Made by a program: the position numbers and the translations under genes. A DNA stretch of 64,000 bases from Bog-756 sp963741055 (GTDB lineage: Bacteria; Actinomycetota; Acidimicrobiia; Acidimicrobiales; RAAP-2), in the NCBI GenBank assembly GCA_963741055.1, contig CAVUGU010000014.1, positions 124,001 to 188,000 on the forward strand, read 5' to 3'. Within the stretch, counting starts at the first letter, position 1, and every line of letters starts with the position of its first letter. The notes beneath the pieces were generated by a model. It was not told the DNA's origin and searched no databases. It saw nothing but the letters and a program-made list of their open reading frames with translations. Of this stretch, positions 60,240-64,000 are shown one piece after another.

Positions 60240-61219
60240 GCGCCCCGTCCGGTGACGACGACGACGAAGGTACGAATCAGGATCCGGATGTCGAGGAGGA
60301 GTGTCTGGTTGGCGACATACCGTGTGTCCAGCACCAGCCGCTCGCGAACGGTCAGCAGGCTGCGCCCTGCGACTTGCGCGAGCCCGGTCAGACCGGCCTT
60401 GGTGAACAGGCAGGCCAGGTTCTCCGGCTGATAGAAGGGCACCAGCTCGGGCAGTTCGGGGCGGGGCCCGACCAGGCTGAGGTCGCCTTTCACGACGTTG
60501 AACAGGTTGGGGAGCTCGTCCAACGTGGTGCGTCGCAGCCACCGGCCCACCCGGGTATTGCGGGGATCGTCAGCGAGCTTGTAGTACGACGACTCGAAGT
60601 CGCCGTCGCTGTAGTCGTAGTCGTACAGCTCGGGGAACCGGTCCCGCGCATCGACGTACATGGTCCGGAACTTGTAGAAGGTGAACGTGCGACCGCCACG
60701 GGTCACCCGGGACTGCCGGAAGATCGCGGGACCTGGGGAATCGAGACGGATCAACAGGGCCAACGCAGCGATCATCGGAGCGGCGAGCACGACGAGCAGG
60801 AAGGCGCCGACGATGTCGAGCGCTCGTTTCGACGCTCGGTAGGCGGTGGTCCGGTTGGGCAGCACGAGGGCGGTGGCCTGACGGAGCCGACGCTCGATGT
60901 AAGTGTCCAAGGGTTCGTCAGGCTTCCTCCGCGACGTCCAGTCGTCGCGTGCCTGATGATTCACCCCGACGTGCTGGTCGCCCGCTTTTCTCGTCGGTAG
61001 GACGCGTGGCGACACCGGCAGGTCGGCGAGCAGGCCGATCGGCGGGCCACCAAAGGACATCCGCCCGACGGCCACCTCGCACACCGAGGTATTTCCGAGC
61101 GTGGCCATTTCTTGTTGGCCGAGGAGCCCGTGCCCGCACGTGTAGGTGGAAACCGTGCGTCGTGTCCCCGGCGAATCACCTCCGAAGACGTCCTCACCGA
61201 GCAACGGTGGATTGGTCAT
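60233..61219 (-). CDS. Undecaprenyl-phosphate sugar phosphotransferase (priming)
   Basis: 328 residues from ATG 61219, which has GAAGGGG a few bases upstream. The first 145 residues form a cytoplasmic extension without known domain. A helix (VGAFLLVVLAAPMIAALALLIRLDSPGP) begins the bacterial sugar transferase domain: FYKFRTMYVDARDRFPELYDYDYS, DDPRNTRVGRWLRRTTLDELPNLFNVVKGDLSLVGPRPELPEL, then KAGLTGLAQVAGRS. It loads the first sugar-phosphate on undecaprenyl phosphate and starts the repeat unit. It is the first gene of the operon. Confidence 0.95.
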   Translation of the reverse strand: MTNPPLLGEDVFGGDSPGTRRTVSTYTCGHGLLGQQEMATLGNTSVCEVAVGRMSFGGPPIGLLADLPVSPRVLPTRKAGDQHVGVNHQARDDWTSRRKPDEPLDTYIERRLRQATALVLPNRTTAYRASKRALDIVGAFLLVVLAAPMIAALALLIRLDSPGPAIFRQSRVTRGGRTFTFYKFRTMYVDARDRFPELYDYDYSDGDFESSYYKLADDPRNTRVGRWLRRTTLDELPNLFNVVKGDLSLVGPRPELPELVPFYQPENLACLFTKAGLTGLAQVAGRSLLTVRERLVLDTRYVANQTLLLDIRILIRTFVVVVTGRGAC

Positions 61220-61650
61220 TGACGCCCCTTCGTGTAGTGCAGTTCTTCGTGTATCGCCTGCATTGCATTTCACTGGATTCCGGTACATCTCCAGCCGTCG
61301 GTGCGTGCCGGCTGGCGAGCGGCCGGTCACTGGGTCATGTCATCGGAACGGAACCCTCGATGATGCTGACCACGTGCTTCTCTCCGCTGGATCACGTCTT
61401 TCTGCCGGCCATTTATGGCAGGCGGTCGTCAAGGGATCGTGTGTTCCTCGTCAAGAGGCCGTCTGCCTTCTGTCAAGAACCCGTTGCCCCGTCATCGCGG
61501 ATCCGTCTCTTGAGCGTCACCGCTCCATCGCAGATTGTCGGGGCAAAGGGGAAAACCGGATCCGTCGATTTATCGAAAAAATCCCTTGACCCTCGACCCG
61601 GATTTACTTAGGGTTTGTCGGTCACTACCGAGGCAGAACGGTGAGGGCAG
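61220..61650. other. Divergent control region between the EPS operon and the SARP gene
   Basis: 431 bases with lower GC than the surroundings and no gene. A good promoter for the SARP gene lies at 61586-61614. Short dyads such as CGAT-TTA-TCG near 61564 may bind regulators. The minus-strand start of the EPS operon has no clear -35/-10 pair, which is typical of activator-dependent promoters. Confidence 0.5.
61586..61614 (+). promoter_or_regulatory. Sigma-A-type promoter of the SARP gene
   Basis: TTGACC (61586-61591) and TAGGGT (61609-61614) with a 17-base spacer match the actinobacterial -35 TTGACn and -10 TAnnnT. The start codon of the SARP gene is 37 bases downstream of the -10. Confidence 0.7.
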
Positions 61651-62457
61651 ATGCAAACCAAGCCTCGACTCGGCGTTGCAGGACAAGGCGTTCCCTGCTC
61701 GGTCCTGCACGCGCCGCTTGGCGCAGAGAGTGCAGCGGACGTGGCGAGCCCAGCTCGCCCCACGACCGACCTGACGGAGGAGGTGACCCTCCGGTTGCTC
61801 AACGGGTTCGCGATCGCTCGAGAAGACGAGGTGCTCGATCTTCCGTTGAGCGTGCAAAGGCTGGTGATCTTCCTCAGCTTGCAGGAGCGTCCGCTCCACC
61901 GAGCTCGTGTGGCGGGGACGCTGTGGCCCGAGACGATCGACCAGCGTGCCGGCGCCAACCTTCGCTCGGCGCTCTGGCGGCTCAATCAGCTGGGATGCGG
62001 AGTGATCAAGGCCACCGGCGCGTGTTTGCAGATCTCACGGAACGTTCGGGTCGATCTCCACGAGACCGTCGCCCAGGCCCACCAAGTGCTGTTCACCGAG
62101 GGCGGAGTCGACCAGCTCGATACATCGTCCTTCTGCTTCGATCTGCTCCCTGGTTGGTACGACGACTGGTTGATCATCGAGCAGGAGCGCTTCCACCAGT
62201 TACGCCTGCGCGCCCTCGAATGCGTGTGCGAGCGCCTCACCGCATGCGGGCACTATGCGCGGGCGCTCGAAGCGGGGCTGGCCGCGGTGGCCGCCGAGCC
62301 GCTGCGCGAGAGCGCGCACCGCGCTCTGATCAAGGTCCATCTGGCGGAAGGCAACCGTGCCGAAGGCGTCCGGCAGTTCCACTTCTACGAGAAGCTGCTC
62401 CACGACGAGATCGGCCTCGCGCCGTCCCAGCTCATCCTCGACCTTCTCCAAATCTGA
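61651..62457 (+). CDS. SARP/BTAD-domain transcriptional regulator
   Basis: 268 residues. The N-terminal winged helix: VTLRLLNGFAIAREDEVLDLPLSVQRLVIFLSLQERPLHRARVAGTLWPETIDQRAGANLRSALWRLNQLG is the OmpR-like SARP DNA-binding domain. The C-terminal 110 residues are the tetratricopeptide-like BTAD: WYDDWLIIEQERFHQLRLRALECVCERL, YARALEAGLAAVAAEPLRESAHRALIKVHLAEGNRAEGVRQFHFYEKLLHDEIGLAPS. Such activators usually bind direct repeats at divergent promoters. It lies opposite the start of the EPS operon and probably activates it. Start ATG 61651. Confidence 0.9.
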   Translation: MQTKPRLGVAGQGVPCSVLHAPLGAESAADVASPARPTTDLTEEVTLRLLNGFAIAREDEVLDLPLSVQRLVIFLSLQERPLHRARVAGTLWPETIDQRAGANLRSALWRLNQLGCGVIKATGACLQISRNVRVDLHETVAQAHQVLFTEGGVDQLDTSSFCFDLLPGWYDDWLIIEQERFHQLRLRALECVCERLTACGHYARALEAGLAAVAAEPLRESAHRALIKVHLAEGNRAEGVRQFHFYEKLLHDEIGLAPSQLILDLLQI

Positions 62458-62481
62458 CCGAACGGATGCTGTGACGCGTGA

Positions 62482-62793
62482 GTGACGGCGCCGATGGAGA
62501 GTGGCAGTGCTGTGCGATCTCCACGTTCCGAGAAGAGCGGGGCTCTCATCATCCGGATCTGGGTCGAGCAGGAAGCACCACTCCGGGTCCTCGCCCGGAT
62601 CAGCTCGACCACCGACCTCGACGAAGAGAGCCACTCGTCGACCGTGGCCAGCTCGACCGACGAGATCGAGGAGGCGGTGAGCGGCTGGCTGCACTCGTTC
62701 GTCGAAGCGGCCGCCGGTAGCGGCTACGCGCCAGAGTCCGCCCGGAACCGCGAGAAGCGCTCGCGTTCGTCCGCCGAGTCCAATCCGAACTGA
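62482..62793 (+). CDS. Small unknown protein downstream of the SARP gene
   Basis: 103 residues. The part about residues 20-75 looks like a real domain: ALIIRIWVEQEAPLRVLARISSTTDLD, a helix STDEIEEAVSGWLHSFVEAA. Its last 70 bases overlap the convergent sulfotransferase gene. The GTG at 62482 is a weak start; ATG 62494 may be used. It follows the SARP gene by 24 bases, so it is probably co-transcribed. The function is unknown; it may modulate the SARP. Confidence 0.55.
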   Translation: MTAPMESGSAVRSPRSEKSGALIIRIWVEQEAPLRVLARISSTTDLDEESHSSTVASSTDEIEEAVSGWLHSFVEAAAGSGYAPESARNREKRSRSSAESNPN

Positions 62794-64000
62794 GCCAGGG
62801 TGTACCGATGAGTCGCCCGACCGTGTTGATGCTGGGTGGCCGCGTACTGGGACATCGACTCGACCGCAGTCGCCGACGACTCGAGCCCGAAAGCGGCATA
62901 GATCCGTCGAACCTGGCCCATCGGATCGGCGATCAGGTCGGTGTGATCCACGTCGACGACGCAGTGGCCGGGGAGTGTCCTGCGAACCCGGTCGGTGCGA
63001 GCGAGACCCTCGGCCCATGCCGGCGCCCACCGGGCCCCCATCGCGTCGAGGTCGACGTGGTCGCTCCCGATTCCGCACAGCACCGCCGAAAGGCTGCAGA
63101 AGGAGCCGATCACCTCGAGAGGGTCGCGGTGGACCTGGACGATGCGGACATCCGCCAGCGCGGCGACCAGGCGATCGAGCCAGAAGAGGTGGGCCGGCGA
63201 CTTGAGCAGCCATCGGGGCCGGCGTTCGGCGTTCTCGAGCACGGCGAGCTGGAGGACGTACTCGGCGTAGGGATCGCTCATGGTCTGCTCGAGGCACCAC
63301 TGCAGATACGACGGGGTCTGATTGATCGTGGCGAGCTCGAGGCTGGCGAAGCTGTTCGAGAAGAGCGTCACGCACTCGGTCGGCTCGAGGGTGTCGACCG
63401 GGTGGAGGATCCGGGCGTCGGGCGCGAGGTAGTCGAGCAGCCGCATTCCCCTGTCCGTGGCGCGTCGAGCGTCCACATCGGCGGTCGTGCTCCTCGGGGC
63501 CGCGGGGCGGGCCGCCTCCCATTGCCGCAACACCCGCCACTGCGGATCGCGGGCGAGGAGGTGCTGGAGGAACGTCGTGCCGGACCGGGGGAGACCCACG
63601 ATGACCACGGCGGGCGCCACCTCTGGCGCGTCGAGCCGAGGGTCTCTGCGTCGTGCCTCGTCGAGCCACAGTCGGTTGGCGAGCGAGGTGATCACCTGCT
63701 CGCGGGCGAAGTAGCGGCCGGCGGGGGTCAACCTCGCCTCGCGCTCGAGCGAGTCGAGCAGCACGTCGAGGCCCTCGAGGTAGGTGCCGGCAGGGGCGAG
63801 GGCGAGCTCCGCTTCGGCGAGGCCGGTCCTCTGCCGTGCCGTCGCGATCAGGTCGTCACGGTCGAGAGAGAGCGCACCGTGTCGCACGCGACGGAGCGCG
63901 CCTCCGGCGAGGTTTGCGGCCCGCAGCCCGAGGGGCCGGTGGGGACGTTCGAAGCGGCGCGACTCGCGCGGTGGCGGGTTCGGTCTCGTGATGCCTGCCG
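62724..64000 (-). CDS. Sulfotransferase-family protein (5' partial)
   Basis: At least 425 residues; the frame is open to the window end, and the residues before the GTG at 63887 (RPLGLRAANLAGGALRR) look like a genuine N-terminus, so the start is outside. PAVVIVGLPRSGTTFLQHLLARDP is the PAPS 5'-phosphosulfate loop, ADVRIVQVHRDPLEVIGSFCSL is the 3'-phosphate-binding strand and helix with Arg and Ser. The C-terminal HRYTLAQFGLDSADERERF is typical of the bacterial family. It would transfer sulfate from PAPS to an alcohol, possibly a polysaccharide, given the adjacent EPS operon. Confidence 0.88.
   Translation of the reverse strand, partial: AGITRPNPPPRESRRFERPHRPLGLRAANLAGGALRRVRHGALSLDRDDLIATARQRTGLAEAELALAPAGTYLEGLDVLLDSLEREARLTPAGRYFAREQVITSLANRLWLDEARRRDPRLDAPEVAPAVVIVGLPRSGTTFLQHLLARDPQWRVLRQWEAARPAAPRSTTADVDARRATDRGMRLLDYLAPDARILHPVDTLEPTECVTLFSNSFASLELATINQTPSYLQWCLEQTMSDPYAEYVLQLAVLENAERRPRWLLKSPAHLFWLDRLVAALADVRIVQVHRDPLEVIGSFCSLSAVLCGIGSDHVDLDAMGARWAPAWAEGLARTDRVRRTLPGHCVVDVDHTDLIADPMGQVRRIYAAFGLESSATAVESMSQYAATQHQHGRATHRYTLAQFGLDSADERERFSRFRADSGA

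Overview
The window is high-GC DNA with dense, mostly short-spaced coding on both strands. It looks like an actinobacterial chromosome, most likely class Acidimicrobiia or a close relative. The markers for this are a mycothiol-type maleylpyruvate isomerase homologue, a SARP/BTAD regulator, a LytR-CpsA-Psr protein, a RipA-like NlpC/P60 endopeptidase, DUF2510, lipid/acyl-CoA enzymes with KstR-like operator palindromes, and surface proteins built of 42-residue GYW-AADGGIFSFG repeats. I saw no rRNA, tRNA or CRISPR array. The assignment to a class is inference.

Layout. 1-3.2 kb: the 3' part of a secreted repeat/AMIN-like protein and a decayed IS110 element. 3.2-11.9 kb: small enzymes and a fatty-acid/steroid-type acyl-CoA block (crotonase, hotdog thioesterase, acyl-CoA synthetase, SDR) carrying two KstR-like palindromes, then a MerR regulator divergent from a methyltransferase. 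11.9-19.7 kb: a lipoprotein hydrolase of the CocE/S15 type, divergent from a five-gene operon: MauD-like thioredoxin, unknown protein, MauE-like membrane protein, Tat-exported protein with about 26 cysteines fused to propeller-like repeats, and a MauF/CcdA-like membrane protein. A diverged Lgt homologue is convergent with it. This is the most unusual region. 19.8-36.8 kb: general metabolism, cell-wall hydrolase, peptidases, and an interspersed set resembling the last steps of the ethylmalonyl-CoA pathway (methylsuccinyl-CoA dehydrogenase-like, MaoC hydratase, malyl-CoA lyase-like). 36.9-42.2 kb: SUF iron-sulfur assembly genes (sufB, sufD, Rieske ferredoxin, sufC).

42.3-62.5 kb is one exopolysaccharide locus. 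Thirteen minus-strand genes, most overlapping their neighbours by 1-8 bases, form a Wzx/Wzy-type system: priming sugar-phosphate transferase, glycosyltransferases, Wzz-like chain-length protein, flippase, a polymerase fused to a beta-propeller, methyltransferase, RmlD-like reductase, an RGP-family (UDP-arabinopyranose mutase-like) protein, hexapeptide acyltransferase, and a membrane-anchored propeller. A SARP-type activator is divergent from the promoter end, a LytR-CpsA-Psr ligase is convergent at the far end, and a sulfotransferase runs off the right edge.

Ten genes in the first 36.5 kb are interrupted by single-base frameshifts. Several of the non-transposon shifts can be undone by one base in a short run of identical bases. 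None of the genes in the last 27 kb is interrupted. Sequencing or assembly indels are the simpler explanation for the non-transposon cases, so these genes are described as they would read when corrected.
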